Position numbers and translations under genes: made by a program. The notes under the pieces were generated by a model. The model did not search any database, was not told where the DNA came from, and worked only from the letters and a program-made list of their open reading frames with translations. From Planctomycetota bacterium (lineage in GTDB: Bacteria > Planctomycetota > Phycisphaerae > UBA1845), in contig JAUWWQ010000007.1 of the NCBI GenBank assembly GCA_030616775.1, forward strand, positions 42,333 through 106,332: DNA of 64,000 nt, given 5' to 3'. Positions 17,387 through 26,669 of this stretch are shown in pieces; the first letter of the stretch is position 1; every line of letters begins with the position of its first letter.

Positions 17387-18373
17387 GTGGCCCACCGGTT
17401 TGTGAAAGAACTTCGCCCCGGGGAGCGGATCGAGGATGAGGTCTTCCTGATCCGGTCCAAGGATCTTCGTACGACCACCCAGGGCAGCCTCTACATTCAC
17501 GCGATTTTAGTGGACCGCAGCGGGCAGCTAGTCGCCCGCCAGTGGCAGGCCACCGAAGCCATGTTCGAGCAAATGCCCGAAGGCGGCTTCCTGCACTTCA
17601 AGGGGCGGGTGGAGAACTATAAAGGCAATCTGCAATTCATTATCGACGGCATGCAGCCCGCCCAGCCGGGCTCATTCGATATTGTCGACTTCCTGCCCAC
17701 TACCAAGCAAGACATCGACAAAATGTGGAAGCGGGTCGTGGATATCCTTGGCGGGATCAAGAATCCTGATCTGGCTGCGCTGGTCAAAGAGTTTCTCACA
17801 GACGAAGAGCTGATGGCCCGGTTTCGCCGGGCGCCGGCGGCCGTAGCCATGCACCACGCCTACATCGGCGGGTTGCTCGAGCATACCGCAAAACTCCTGG
17901 AGGTGGGCCTGACGGCCATACCACTGTATCCCGAGCTCAGCCTGGACCTGGTGCTGGCCGGGCTGTTCCTACACGACATTGGCAAGGCCGCGGAGCTTAC
18001 CTACGACACGATGATCGGTTACTCCGATGAAGGTCAGCTCTTGGGTCACATCACCCAGGCGGCTCTGTGGATCGAAACCAAAGCCGAGGCGGTCTCCAAG
18101 CGGACCGGCAAGGTGTTTCCCCGGGAGCTTCTGTGGGTACTGCAGCACATCGTGTTGAGTCACCACGGAGAATACCAGTTCGGCAGCCCGAAGCTGCCCG
18201 CGATTCCCGAAGCGGCTGCGATCCACTTCCTGGATAACCTCGATGCGAAGGTCAACATGCACCTGGCCGAGATCGAAAACGATCCTGATCCGGCAAGCCA
18301 TTGGACCAAGTATAACAGGGCCTTGGAGACGAAGATCTACAAACCCGACGTCATGGGCACGCGCGGCGGCTAG
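17387..18373 (+). CDS. YhaM-like 3'-5' exoribonuclease (OB-fold plus HD domain)
   Basis: 328 aa from GTG 17387, chosen because GGAG (17377-17380) lies 6 bases upstream and the product then starts VAHRFVKELRPGERI, the family's usual start. The OB-fold (residues about 1-95) contains VARQWQAT and GGFLHFKGRVENYKGNLQFII. The HD domain has the metal His in MHHAYIGGLLEHTAKL, HDIGK and LSHHGEY. YhaM/CBF1-type proteins trim RNA and single-stranded DNA from the 3' end. 38 bp after its stop begins gcvPA, so the two may be co-transcribed. Confidence 0.88.
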   Translation: MAHRFVKELRPGERIEDEVFLIRSKDLRTTTQGSLYIHAILVDRSGQLVARQWQATEAMFEQMPEGGFLHFKGRVENYKGNLQFIIDGMQPAQPGSFDIVDFLPTTKQDIDKMWKRVVDILGGIKNPDLAALVKEFLTDEELMARFRRAPAAVAMHHAYIGGLLEHTAKLLEVGLTAIPLYPELSLDLVLAGLFLHDIGKAAELTYDTMIGYSDEGQLLGHITQAALWIETKAEAVSKRTGKVFPRELLWVLQHIVLSHHGEYQFGSPKLPAIPEAAAIHFLDNLDAKVNMHLAEIENDPDPASHWTKYNRALETKIYKPDVMGTRGG

Positions 18374-18411
18374 CTTGACGGCGCTACGGTCGAGATCGCC
18401 GGACAACATCC

Positions 18412-19749
18412 ATGAAGTTCACTCAATTCACCGACAGCCAAGTCAAACAGGCTCTTAGTGTGATCGGCGTCGATTCGGTGGAGACGCTTTTTGCTCCGAT
18501 CCCGCCTGCATTGCGCCTGAAAGGCGAACTGAACATTCCGTCCGGGCTAAGCGAACCGGGCTTGCTCAGCGATACTGAGCACCTGGCCTCGCGGAATCGG
18601 CATTGCGATCAGCTCGTGTGCTTCCTTGGCGGCGGCGCCTACGATCATTTTATTCCCACGGTGGTCGACGCGCTATCGATGCAGACAGAGTTTCTCACAG
18701 CCTATACGCCGTATCAGGCCGAGGCGTCGCAGGGCATCCTGCAACTGTTTTACGAATTCCAGACCATGATCTGTCTGCTGACCGGTATGGAGGTGGCCAA
18801 CGCGTCGCTTTACGAGGTCGCCAGCGCCGCGGCTGAGGCGGTTTTGATGGCAACGACAATCACCAAGCGGCACCGAGTGCTCGTTGCCGAATCAGTTCAC
18901 CCGGACACGCGACAGGTACTTGACACCTACGCGCAGTCACAGGACATCGACATAATAACCGTTCCGGCACCTGAGGGAGTCGTCGATCAACAGGCCCTAG
19001 TCGCTGCTCTAGGTGAATCGACCGCTGCCGTCGTCGTGCAATCGCCGAATTTCTTCGGTTGCATTGAGCGACTCGATCATATCGCACCGGCGGCGCAGGA
19101 CCACGGTGCTCTGGCCGTTGTCTCCACCGATCCGATTGCCGGCGGTGTGTTGAAGCCGCCGGGTGCGTTCGGTGCCGACATTGTGGTGGCTGAGGGGCAG
19201 GCGTTGGGTGTTCCCTTGCAGTACGGAGGGCCTTATCTGGGTGTGCTGGCCTGTCGCAAAGAGCATCTTCGCAAGATGCCCGGTCGCGTGGTCGGTGCAA
19301 CCAAGGACGTGGACGGTCGGCGCGGCTTCTGCCTGGCACTGCAGACCCGCGAACAGCACATAAAAAGAGAGCGGGCGACCAGCAACATCTGCACGAACCA
19401 GGGACTGCTGGCGGCCCGGGCGGCCGTTTACATGGCGGCGATGGGCAAGCGCGGCCTCGCCGAGGTAGCGTCCCAGTGTTTCGACAAGGCCCACTATGCC
19501 GCCGGCGAGATTGCCAAACTGGACGGGTATGAGCTCCGCTTTGCGGCTCCATTTTTCAAGGAGTTCGTCGTGCAAACGTCGCGCGGTGTCAAGGGGGCGC
19601 TTACCGCGTGCCGACGGCGCGACATTCTCGGTGGCGTACCGCTTGTCCGGTTCGACGAACGGCTTGACGACTGTTTCCTTGTGGCGGTGACGGAGAGACG
19701 CACCAAAGCTCAGATCGATGACTTGGTGGCCGCGCTTGGGAGTGTCTAG
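18412..19749 (+). CDS. gcvPA: Glycine dehydrogenase (decarboxylating) subunit 1
   Basis: N-terminal half of the split P-protein of the glycine cleavage system. 445 aa. Typical stretches: FLGGGAYDHFIPTVVD, TPYQAEASQGILQLFYEFQTMI, ANASLYEVASAAAEAVLMA, TREQHIKRERATSNICTNQGL. Works as a heterodimer with GcvPB, encoded directly downstream with a 5-bp gap. The two-subunit form is standard in many bacteria outside the Enterobacteria. GcvT and GcvH are not in the window. Confidence 0.96.
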   Translation: MKFTQFTDSQVKQALSVIGVDSVETLFAPIPPALRLKGELNIPSGLSEPGLLSDTEHLASRNRHCDQLVCFLGGGAYDHFIPTVVDALSMQTEFLTAYTPYQAEASQGILQLFYEFQTMICLLTGMEVANASLYEVASAAAEAVLMATTITKRHRVLVAESVHPDTRQVLDTYAQSQDIDIITVPAPEGVVDQQALVAALGESTAAVVVQSPNFFGCIERLDHIAPAAQDHGALAVVSTDPIAGGVLKPPGAFGADIVVAEGQALGVPLQYGGPYLGVLACRKEHLRKMPGRVVGATKDVDGRRGFCLALQTREQHIKRERATSNICTNQGLLAARAAVYMAAMGKRGLAEVASQCFDKAHYAAGEIAKLDGYELRFAAPFFKEFVVQTSRGVKGALTACRRRDILGGVPLVRFDERLDDCFLVAVTERRTKAQIDDLVAALGSV

Positions 19750-19754
19750 ACGGC

Positions 19755-21266
19755 GTGATGAAGACAGTACCGACGATGCAGCAAGAGGATCATCCCCTGC
19801 TATTTGAGATCGGCGCGCCGGGGTTGTGCGCGGTATCGCTGCCTCCCTCTGACGTACCGCCGGTCAAGCGATCGGAGGCCGTTCCGGGGGAACTGCTCGC
19901 CGATGATCCGCCGGCGCTGCCCGAAGTCGGTGAACTGGACCTGGTCCGCCACTACAAACGACTTGCCCACCGCTGCTTCAACATCGACGCGAACTTCTAC
20001 CCGCTGGGTAGCTGCACCATGAAGTACAACCCGCGCATCAATGAGCGGGTGGCCGCCATGCCGGGCTTTATCAACCTGCACCCCTATCAGGATGAAGCGG
20101 ACGTGCAGGGCATCCTGGAACTGCTTTATCGCCTTCGCTGTGATCTGGCGGAGATCGCCGGGCTGGCAGAGACCACTCTGCAGCCCGCTGCCGGCGCCCA
20201 CGGTGAGATGACCGGCTTGATGATTATCAACGCATATCACAGCAGTCGTGGCGAACATCGCTCAAAGGTGCTTACGCCGGACAGCGCCCACGGAACCAAC
20301 CCCGCCAGTTGCACGATCTGCGGGCGGCGGTCGATACCGGTCCAGTCCAGAAAAGACGGTCGCGTCGACCTCGACGATCTTCGCGCCAAGGTTGATGAAG
20401 ACACCGCGGCGTTTATGATCACCAACCCCAACACCGTCGGCGTGTTTGATGAACAGGTCGCCGACATCGCCCAGATCATCCACGCGAAAGGAGCGCAGCT
20501 CTACCTCGACGGTGCGAACATGAACGCCATCCTGGGTATCACCAGGCCGGGTGACTTCGGCGTGGATTGCATGCACTTCAATACGCATAAGACATTCAGC
20601 ACACCGCATGGCGGCGGCGGACCCGGCGCCGGCCCGGTGGCCGTCGCGGAGCATCTGCGCGAATTCCTACCCGTACCACAGGTGATCAGACGCCATGACG
20701 GCACGTTCGGTTGGTCGTCCGACCGTCCCAAGAGCATCGGGAAGGTCCGATCGTTTTACGGTCAGGTTGGCGTCCTGGTGCGAGCCTACACTTACATCCG
20801 TGCCATAGGCCGGGAGGGTCTGCGCGACGTGGCCGAGAAGGCGGTGCTGGCTGCCAACTACGTAGCCGCGAGGTTGAAGGATCGCTACCCGATGCCCTTC
20901 CCACCGCCATACGCCCACGAGTTTGTTACCGTGCCCGACTTTCCAGGAAGCGGCGTAAGCGACATAGACATCGCCAAACGTCTGATCGATTACGGCATCC
21001 ATCCACCGACCATGAGCTTTCCGGTTCATCACTGTCTGATGATTGAACCGACTGAGACGGAATCGCCGGCCACGCTGGACCATTTTGTCGAAGCGATGCT
21101 GGCCATCGCGGACGAGATCGAGAACGATCCTAAGGTTGTGCGCACAGCTCCGCACACCACGCCGGTTCGGCGTCTGGACGAAGTGACCGCAAGCCGCAAA
21201 CCCAACGTACGCTGGAGACGTTGCGACGGTACCGCGACCGCCAGGGAGCGGTCGCATTCGACATGA
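19755..21266 (+). CDS. gcvPB: Glycine dehydrogenase (decarboxylating) subunit 2
   Basis: PLP-carrying half of the P-protein; removes CO2 from glycine and passes the aminomethyl group to lipoylated GcvH. 503 aa. The PLP lysine lies in MHFNTHKTFSTPHGGGGPGAGPV. NFYPLGSCTMKYNPRINE and LQPAAGAHGEMTGL are diagnostic. The start is GTG 19755 or ATG 19758. Its TGA overlaps the ATG of the lipoate ligase gene (ATGA), so lipoylation of the glycine cleavage system is coupled to its synthesis. Confidence 0.96.
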   Translation: MMKTVPTMQQEDHPLLFEIGAPGLCAVSLPPSDVPPVKRSEAVPGELLADDPPALPEVGELDLVRHYKRLAHRCFNIDANFYPLGSCTMKYNPRINERVAAMPGFINLHPYQDEADVQGILELLYRLRCDLAEIAGLAETTLQPAAGAHGEMTGLMIINAYHSSRGEHRSKVLTPDSAHGTNPASCTICGRRSIPVQSRKDGRVDLDDLRAKVDEDTAAFMITNPNTVGVFDEQVADIAQIIHAKGAQLYLDGANMNAILGITRPGDFGVDCMHFNTHKTFSTPHGGGGPGAGPVAVAEHLREFLPVPQVIRRHDGTFGWSSDRPKSIGKVRSFYGQVGVLVRAYTYIRAIGREGLRDVAEKAVLAANYVAARLKDRYPMPFPPPYAHEFVTVPDFPGSGVSDIDIAKRLIDYGIHPPTMSFPVHHCLMIEPTETESPATLDHFVEAMLAIADEIENDPKVVRTAPHTTPVRRLDEVTASRKPNVRWRRCDGTATARERSHST

Positions 21267-22000
21267 TTCGTGTTCTACAGGACGGCCCGCTTGACGGCCC
21301 GTCAAACATGGCCCGTGACGAGGCCTTGATGGTGGGCGTCGGCCGGTCGGAATCACCGCCGACGCTGCGACTCTACCAGTGGCACCCGCCCACAATCTCG
21401 CTGGGCTACTTCCAGCGCTACGCCGATTATGAATCGCTGGCTCCACCGGCGGGTCAACTGGCCGTAGTAAGAAGACTGACCGGCGGCGGAGCGATTCTCC
21501 ATGATCTGGAGTTGACCTATTCACTTACCCTACCGGTTGAGCACCATCTGTTGTTGAAGGGGCCCAACCGACTGTATGAACTGGCACATGACGCTGTGAT
21601 GGCATACCTTGACTCACTCGGCCTGACTGCCACCCGCTGTGAAACGACCGACGACTCGAGCCCCACCCGAGGCCCATTCTTCTGCTTCGACCGTCGCCAC
21701 TGCTACGACGTGCTGATCGGTTCCAGCAAGATCGCCGGCAGCGCCCAGCGCCGAACCCGCAAAGCGATCCTCCAACACGGCTCAATCATCCTGGGCAACC
21801 GTTACACACAACAAACCACAGCCACACTGCCGCACCCATTCGAGAAGAGTATACGACACATCCGCTCGGCGTTCGTTGAACACCTTGCAGACGTGACCGG
21901 CCATCTAATTCAAGTTGGCAATTGGTCCGCTGCGGAGCTGGCCGCTGCTGAGGAACTCATACCCAAGTACGCCGGCGAAGCGTGGACCAAGCGCGCCTAA
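21263..22000 (+). CDS. Lipoate--protein ligase / octanoyltransferase family protein
   Basis: 245 aa from ATG 21263, which overlaps the gcvPB stop as ATGA; the family's usual N-terminus MIRVLQDGPLDGPSNMARDEAL begins here. The BPL/LplA fold motifs are YQWHPPTISLGYFQ, VVRRLTGGGAILHDLELTYSL and the catalytic lysine region YDVLIGSSKIAGSAQRRTRKAILQHGSI. Proteins of this shape act as lipoate ligase (LplA) or as octanoyltransferase (LipM); the sequence does not separate the two. The likely target is GcvH. Confidence 0.88.
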   Translation: MIRVLQDGPLDGPSNMARDEALMVGVGRSESPPTLRLYQWHPPTISLGYFQRYADYESLAPPAGQLAVVRRLTGGGAILHDLELTYSLTLPVEHHLLLKGPNRLYELAHDAVMAYLDSLGLTATRCETTDDSSPTRGPFFCFDRRHCYDVLIGSSKIAGSAQRRTRKAILQHGSIILGNRYTQQTTATLPHPFEKSIRHIRSAFVEHLADVTGHLIQVGNWSAAELAAAEELIPKYAGEAWTKRA

Positions 22001-23012
22001 CGTTGCGAATACCGCAGGCTGGTCACGACCCTACACTATCACGCTCGCACTGACCGACCCCCTACCGCGCCGGTCACAGACTCTAAACTGCGTCAGGCTT
22101 CAGAGACTATGGGGACACACGGACCTGTTGCATATATGGCCGCAAGAAATGCAGCGCAAGGCAAATCGCGCGACCCGCTTGGTGCGTGTTGGACGTGGCA
22201 ATGGGAGCTGACGCGTCTGACCGTCAAACCGACCTTCTGACCAGGGGCACGCTTTGCCAAGCATACCTACTATTACATGATGTTGTGAATCTAGGGAAGA
22301 GCACCGCATGCGGTGACCTATCGTGTGTCACCCTCTCCATTGACGGCAAGTTTTTTGAAGACAACACCTTGACAGGTGGACTTGCAGTCGCTCAGACTAC
22401 GGAGGCAAGGCCCTTTTTATTCGCGTCGAGAACTTTCGTTCTTCATCCGGTCTGCGTAATCGCGCGAGGGGCGAGAGTCAGCCGCGTGCATATCACGGTT
22501 CGACGCTGAGGGGAGGTCATGTTGCCCACGAGGCGGAAAGACCGTACCGACCGCACCCGCCGGTACGCCAAACCCACGGCACCAGCCGCGCCGCACGCGC
22601 TAAGCGCTTTAGTAATGCGCGTGCCCGTTGGCTCGCCCGCCTGTCCTTCGTTCGCCCGGATCAACCTCCCGTCTCTGTTCGCTGTGTTCCTGGCGGGCTG
22701 CGCTAACGCATCGCTGGTCGGTATTCTGAGCGATGGCCGCCTGAGCTTCCCGGCCAACCGGTCATTGGGAGGATCGCCCAACGCCGGTGCGCGGCCTCCA
22801 TCGCAAGTAGTCCTGCCAATCCAGTCCTGGACACTTGGCCAGGCGTACCCCCGCGCCCCTCCGATTTAGGTCGCGGTCCCGAGCTAGAATCCGGTGGGCA
22901 GTGCCCACTGCGATACTCAGCCAAGAAATGACACGGAGATGAGAAAGATGAAACGAAACCCAAACACCACATTCGCGCGGGGGGCAGCCCCTGTAACTGA
23001 AGGAGAATTAGA
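22001..23012. other. Long intergenic stretch without a supported gene
   Basis: Open frames at 22186-22509 and 22519-22869 have no family features, poor start contexts and compositions unlike the flanking genes, so I do not call them. The last 80 bases are the leader of the IPTL-CTERM gene, with GGAGAATTAGA before its ATG. No tRNA or promoter of good quality was recognised. Confidence 0.5.
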
Positions 23013-24224
23013 ATGAATCTTGTAAGAAGGGAATTGTACCTGATAGCAGTGTTGATCGGTGTGGTTGCTCTGCTCGTCACGGTGCCAGTGTCGGTAGCCG
23101 CGGATTTCAACGACAACTGCAACCTCCTCAACGTGCCTCCGCCGTGCGACGACGTCACGCCTTCACTCGCAAGCTTCAGCGTCTATGTTCGTTTCCCGTA
23201 TCATGGCATGATGGTGGGCTATCCCGGTTACGATCCGGTGACGCACATACTGCAGAGTCCAACCTTGTTTGAGTCCGCGACCGTGATCGGGCGAAGCGCC
23301 GCCCACATGGAAGGCAGCCCTGCCGACATCAACGGAACCCCGGTTGGCTCGAGTGGGGTGATGATTAGCGATTCGGATTTCTTGGTTGTCCCGCCTGGAT
23401 TCGAGGTCACGGGGGGGCGCGAGGTGCACCTGGAGATTGTGCAGCTTATGATGTCAAACTTCGGCGGAGGGGCGGCCGTCCGGGCGGGAGCAACGCCCTT
23501 CGGCCTCTGGCTTAGCCCTGGGGAAGTCGAATCGCAGAGCGCCAGCGGAGTGCCCGCAAACGACTTTCCAGGCGACGGTTTCTTCAACGTGTTTGTCGAG
23601 ATAGACCTTCCCGTGGCAGGTGCGTTTCCTGGTGCCACGCTCTACAATCCCAGTCCCGCCGACCTCTTTCCTGCCCGGCCGTTGGTCGTGCTCGCCCCCA
23701 ACGAGATGGCGTTCCCGCCGAGCGTGATATATGTCCATGGACAGACGAGTGCCGTTCCGGTCCGCTTCAGATTCTCCAGCCCCGGCAACTGGCCTGCGAA
23801 TGCTCTGTTCGGCTGGCTGAGGATGGCCGGGCACATGACCAACGTTTTGGTCGCGTGTGCCGAACCGGGTACGTGTCCGGTGGGCGCCATACCGTGGTGC
23901 TGTGAGGCATGTGGCGTTGTTGATGACTGTTGCTGTCCGATGGCAACGGATGAAACAGCTATGCTCGACGAGATGGCGGCCGGGGGCGAGATGGAATATC
24001 CGTCTTGCGGCAACGGAGTATATGAGCCCGAAAACGAGGAGCAGTGCGATAACGGGGACGATGCCCAGTGCCCGGGGCGTTGCCTGCCCGATTGCACCTG
24101 CGAGGTGGACATCATCCCCACAGTCTCCGAATGGGGCCTGATCGTCATGACGCTGTTGGCGTTTACGGCGGGGACGGTTCTCTACGGGCGGAGGCGGATC
24201 GGAGGAATTGCGAATAGCGAATAG
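23013..24224 (+). CDS. Secreted protein with IPTL-CTERM sorting signal
   Basis: 403 aa. Signal peptide at residues 8-30 (LIAVLIGVVALLVTVPVSVAA). A beta-rich body follows, then a cysteine-rich part (about 285-370, with CCEACGVVDDCCC and CGNGVYEPENEEQCDNGD). The C-terminal tail has the IPTL-CTERM form: IPTVSEWGLI, a hydrophobic stretch MTLLAFTAGTVLY and GRRR. Such tails are cut and anchored by exosortase H, which is encoded directly downstream, making this its likely substrate. GGAG 8 bases before the ATG. The last codons (ATT GCG AAT AGC GAA TAG) are supplied by a microrepeat. Body function unknown. Confidence 0.85.
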   Translation: MNLVRRELYLIAVLIGVVALLVTVPVSVAADFNDNCNLLNVPPPCDDVTPSLASFSVYVRFPYHGMMVGYPGYDPVTHILQSPTLFESATVIGRSAAHMEGSPADINGTPVGSSGVMISDSDFLVVPPGFEVTGGREVHLEIVQLMMSNFGGGAAVRAGATPFGLWLSPGEVESQSASGVPANDFPGDGFFNVFVEIDLPVAGAFPGATLYNPSPADLFPARPLVVLAPNEMAFPPSVIYVHGQTSAVPVRFRFSSPGNWPANALFGWLRMAGHMTNVLVACAEPGTCPVGAIPWCCEACGVVDDCCCPMATDETAMLDEMAAGGEMEYPSCGNGVYEPENEEQCDNGDDAQCPGRCLPDCTCEVDIIPTVSEWGLIVMTLLAFTAGTVLYGRRRIGGIANSE

Positions 24225-24270
24225 CGGAGGGAATAGCGAATTCCGAATAGCGAAAGGAATAGCGAATGGC
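24206..24270. repeat. GCGAATAGCGAAT microrepeat at the end of the IPTL-CTERM gene
   Basis: Tandem-like GAATAGCG units (six or more near-copies) that encode the last five residues and stop codon of the IPTL-CTERM protein and fill most of the gap to the exosortase gene. Same family as 786-835 and 2026-2080. Confidence 0.6.
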
Positions 24271-24313
24271 GAAGCGGTGCCCGGTGGGCACCGTAGAAAG
24301 GCGTTGAATAGCC

Positions 24314-25009
24314 GTGAGCCGATCAGGCAAGCGCAAGGAGCAGCGAAAGAGCCGGCTCCCGTCTCGAGACTCGTCCGGACGGGCCTCAAGCCGGGAGCAC
24401 GCGGATGCTGGCAGTAGCACCTCTCGCGGTGGGAGAACACCCGGTGGCGGCAGCGCGGGCAAGCGGGGGGCGAGACAATCATGGTTCTCGGCCAATCGTC
24501 GGCTCTTGCGGTTTCTGCTCCTGTTCGGCCTCCTTCTGGGTGGGTTCAACGCCTTCTTCTATCTCTGGCTTTGCAAAGGGAGTCTCTTCGCGGCGTACCT
24601 GGGTGTCAACGCCGAGTGCACCGCGGCCGTGCTTAGAATCCTTGGTGATGACGCGACGGTCAGGGGGACGTCGATCGCCTCGTCGCGGTTCTCCTTGGAT
24701 ATCAAGGCCGGGTGCGACGGGATTCAGGCGTCGGCGTTCTTTGTTTTGGCGGTCCTGCTGGCCCCGGTGTCGGTGTCGCGGCTGGCGCGGGTGGGGCCGG
24801 TGGTGCTGGGGAGCCTGCTGCTGTTGGTTTTCAACCTGGTCCGCATCGTGAGTTTGTACTACATCGGCATCTACTTCCCAAATGCGTTCGAGACCATGCA
24901 CGTCGACGTGTGGCAGGGCGTTTTCGTCTTCCTGCCGATCATTTTCTGGATGATCTGGAGCGTGTGGGCCACGCGTAGGGGAACCGCCGGCACTGATGTT
25001 TCCACGTAA
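24314..25009 (+). CDS. xrtH: Exosortase H-type transpeptidase
   Basis: 231 aa from a GTG start. The first 60 residues are a Ser/Arg-rich cytosolic extension. Hydrophobic helices follow (LLRFLLLFGLLLGGFNAFFYLW, ASAFFVLAVLLAPV, VLGSLLLLVFNLVRIVSLYY, VFVFLPIIFWMIW). The exosortase catalytic residues are visible: Cys134 in KAGCDGIQ, Arg177 in NLVRIVS, His196 in METMHVDVW-like ETMHVDVWQG. Exosortases cut C-terminal sorting tails during surface delivery; the XrtH class is the one tied to IPTLxxWG tails, as on the protein encoded just upstream. The downstream membrane protein overlaps by 14 bp. Confidence 0.88.
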   Translation: MSRSGKRKEQRKSRLPSRDSSGRASSREHADAGSSTSRGGRTPGGGSAGKRGARQSWFSANRRLLRFLLLFGLLLGGFNAFFYLWLCKGSLFAAYLGVNAECTAAVLRILGDDATVRGTSIASSRFSLDIKAGCDGIQASAFFVLAVLLAPVSVSRLARVGPVVLGSLLLLVFNLVRIVSLYYIGIYFPNAFETMHVDVWQGVFVFLPIIFWMIWSVWATRRGTAGTDVST

Positions 25010-25604
25010 AAAGATCGCGGGATTTGTCTTCCGCCTGGTGCTTTTCTACGGGCTGCTGGTCGCGCCGTGGCCCGGACTCCAGCAGGCCTATTCGACCGTC
25101 TACCGGGGCGCCTGCAATGCCATCTTCGGGTCGTTCGGCTCCGGAGGTGTGGTTCGCTTTGGGCCATCAGCTAAAGGGCGTCCAGGGACGCATGCCGAGA
25201 TAACCGTCCGGAACGTACGGTCCCCGACCGTCGCGACGACCTCGCACAGTATTCGATTCACGGGCTATCTACCGGCGGCAGAGGTGCTCGCCCTGATCCT
25301 GGCCACACCGATTCCCTGGTCGCGCAGGTGGAAGGCCCTGGTGTGGGGTATGATTCTGGTCAACGGTTTTGTCCTATTGAGAGTGTGGATCACGCTGCTT
25401 TATTGGTTCAGCCGAGATCAGCCGTGGGCTTTGTATCATCCCAGCCCCTTTTGGAGCAAGTTTATCGGTGGGCTGTTCGAGTTCGCTTCGGTGTCCCCGG
25501 CGTGCTCATTTGTGGTGCCGGTGCTGATCTGGATTCTGGTGTCCTTGCGGGATAGCGACTGCCCGGCAATCATTCCCCGCCCGGACAGCCAGGTAATCCC
25601 ATGA
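24996..25604 (+). CDS. Exosortase-associated membrane protein
   Basis: 202 aa, overlapping the exosortase gene by 14 bp. Membrane helices at about 8-28 (VFRLVLFYGLLVAPWPGL), 92-108, 113-138 (ALVWGMILVNGFVLLRVWITLLYWF) and 165-185. A loop of about 55 residues lies between the first and second. No catalytic motif is visible. The position and topology fit the partner protein usually found next to XrtH ('exosortase H-associated membrane protein'); this name is from genomic context and memory of the family. Confidence 0.7.
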   Translation: MFPRKKIAGFVFRLVLFYGLLVAPWPGLQQAYSTVYRGACNAIFGSFGSGGVVRFGPSAKGRPGTHAEITVRNVRSPTVATTSHSIRFTGYLPAAEVLALILATPIPWSRRWKALVWGMILVNGFVLLRVWITLLYWFSRDQPWALYHPSPFWSKFIGGLFEFASVSPACSFVVPVLIWILVSLRDSDCPAIIPRPDSQVIP

Positions 25605-25820
25605 AAGGCTGTTTCCCGCCGGACGACAATCCCGTTCAAAGGCCTGAACCTCTGCCACCTCGAGGTGTGGTTGCTGCAGACATCGGTCGCTTCCTCCATG
25701 AAGCCAGTTTGATCCATCCAGACCTACGCACCATCCTGGTGGCTTAGCCTCGCCAGGATACCACCAACCCACCCCCGCCGAAACTGTCATGCCGGTCATG
25801 CGGGAGGTGTGGTGCGGCAG
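25605..25820. other. Intergenic stretch, no gene seen
   Basis: Between the exosortase operon and the promoter of the DksA-like gene. Contains only short shadow frames. No hairpin with a T-run was seen after the exosortase operon. Confidence 0.4.
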
Positions 25821-25849
25821 TTGACGCCCGCTGGAGCAAGGTATATACT
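25821..25849 (+). promoter_or_regulatory. Sigma-70-type promoter of the DksA-like/lspA/ribD operon
   Basis: TTGACG (25821-25826), a 17-bp spacer, TATACT (25844-25849). The expected start is near 25857, about 70 bases before the GTG of the downstream gene. Close to consensus in both boxes. Confidence 0.7.
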
Positions 25850-25926
25850 ACAGGGTTCGGTTTGCTGTTTCCTCTTATTTGACAAGGGTTTAGCGTTTTT
25901 CGCCCGACCCTTAATGGGACGCTCGA

Positions 25927-26655
25927 GTGGCAAGACGAGTCAGCACCAAAACGAAAGCAAAAGGCACCGCTTCGAGGAAGGCGATGCGGAAGACTACCTC
26001 CTCGCGTAAGACCAAGAAGCCAGCCGGCAAGAAAAAACCCGCCGCGAAGAAGGCCAAGGCGCGCACTACTGCCGCAGCCAAGCGCCGTAGCCCCACCTCG
26101 ACCTCTGCGAGGAGTCCAAAGACGTGGACGACCAGGAAGAGCACGACCAACAGAGTCGCTGCTCACAGAGCAGTCAAGGCGACCACTGCCTCCAAGAAGA
26201 CATCCAGGTCGGCACCGGCCGCTTCACAGGATCCGGCCCGGCTTATTGAGGAGCCCCAACCTCTGCCCAGGACGCACTTACGCGACGAGGATCTTCGAGA
26301 GTTTGCGAAGCTACTACTGCGCAAGCGGGCCGAGCTGGCGGGTGACGTCCAACAACTGACCGATCAAGCCCTTGACGGCAAAGGCCAAGGGCTTCCCGAG
26401 CACTCCGCAATGCCCATTCACATGGCTGAACTGGGCAGCGACAATTGGGAAAAGGAATTCACCCTGGGGCTGATCGCCAGCGAGCAGGCCTTGGTCCGCG
26501 AGATCGATGAAGCGCTCGAGCGCATCGAAAACAAGACGTATGGTATCTGCCTCGCCACACGTAAGAGAATCACCAAGGCGCGGCTCCGTGTCAAACCGTG
26601 GGCCAAATACTGTATCGAGTACGCTCGGGCTCGCGAAGAAGGGCGAACAACCTGA
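25927..26655 (+). CDS. Histone-H1-like basic tail fused to a DksA/TraR-like domain
   Basis: 242 aa from GTG 25927. Residues 1-100 are a low-complexity Lys/Ala/Thr/Arg tail (KKPAGKKKPAAKKAKARTTAAAK is the core) like bacterial H1 homologues. Residues 115-242 are a TraR/DksA domain: coiled-coil LLLRKRAELAGDVQQL, then QALVREIDEALERIENKTYGIC and KARLRVKPWAKYCIEY. A normal DksA zinc finger has four Cys. Here only the first (TYGIC) and third (YC) remain; the second is lost in ATRK and the fourth is Tyr. So zinc binding is doubtful. Probably a nucleic-acid or RNA-polymerase-associated protein. lspA follows after 14 bp. Confidence 0.8.
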   Translation: MARRVSTKTKAKGTASRKAMRKTTSSRKTKKPAGKKKPAAKKAKARTTAAAKRRSPTSTSARSPKTWTTRKSTTNRVAAHRAVKATTASKKTSRSAPAASQDPARLIEEPQPLPRTHLRDEDLREFAKLLLRKRAELAGDVQQLTDQALDGKGQGLPEHSAMPIHMAELGSDNWEKEFTLGLIASEQALVREIDEALERIENKTYGICLATRKRITKARLRVKPWAKYCIEYARAREEGRTT

Positions 26656-26669
26656 CCGGTTCGTCGAAT

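Noticed and set aside
20667..21524. 285-residue minus-strand ORF opposite gcvPB
   Set aside because: Antisense shadow of gcvPB and the lipoate ligase gene, both strongly supported.
22186..22869. Two ORFs (107 and 116 residues) after the lipoate ligase gene
   Set aside because: No motifs, no ribosome sites, odd composition; left as intergenic.
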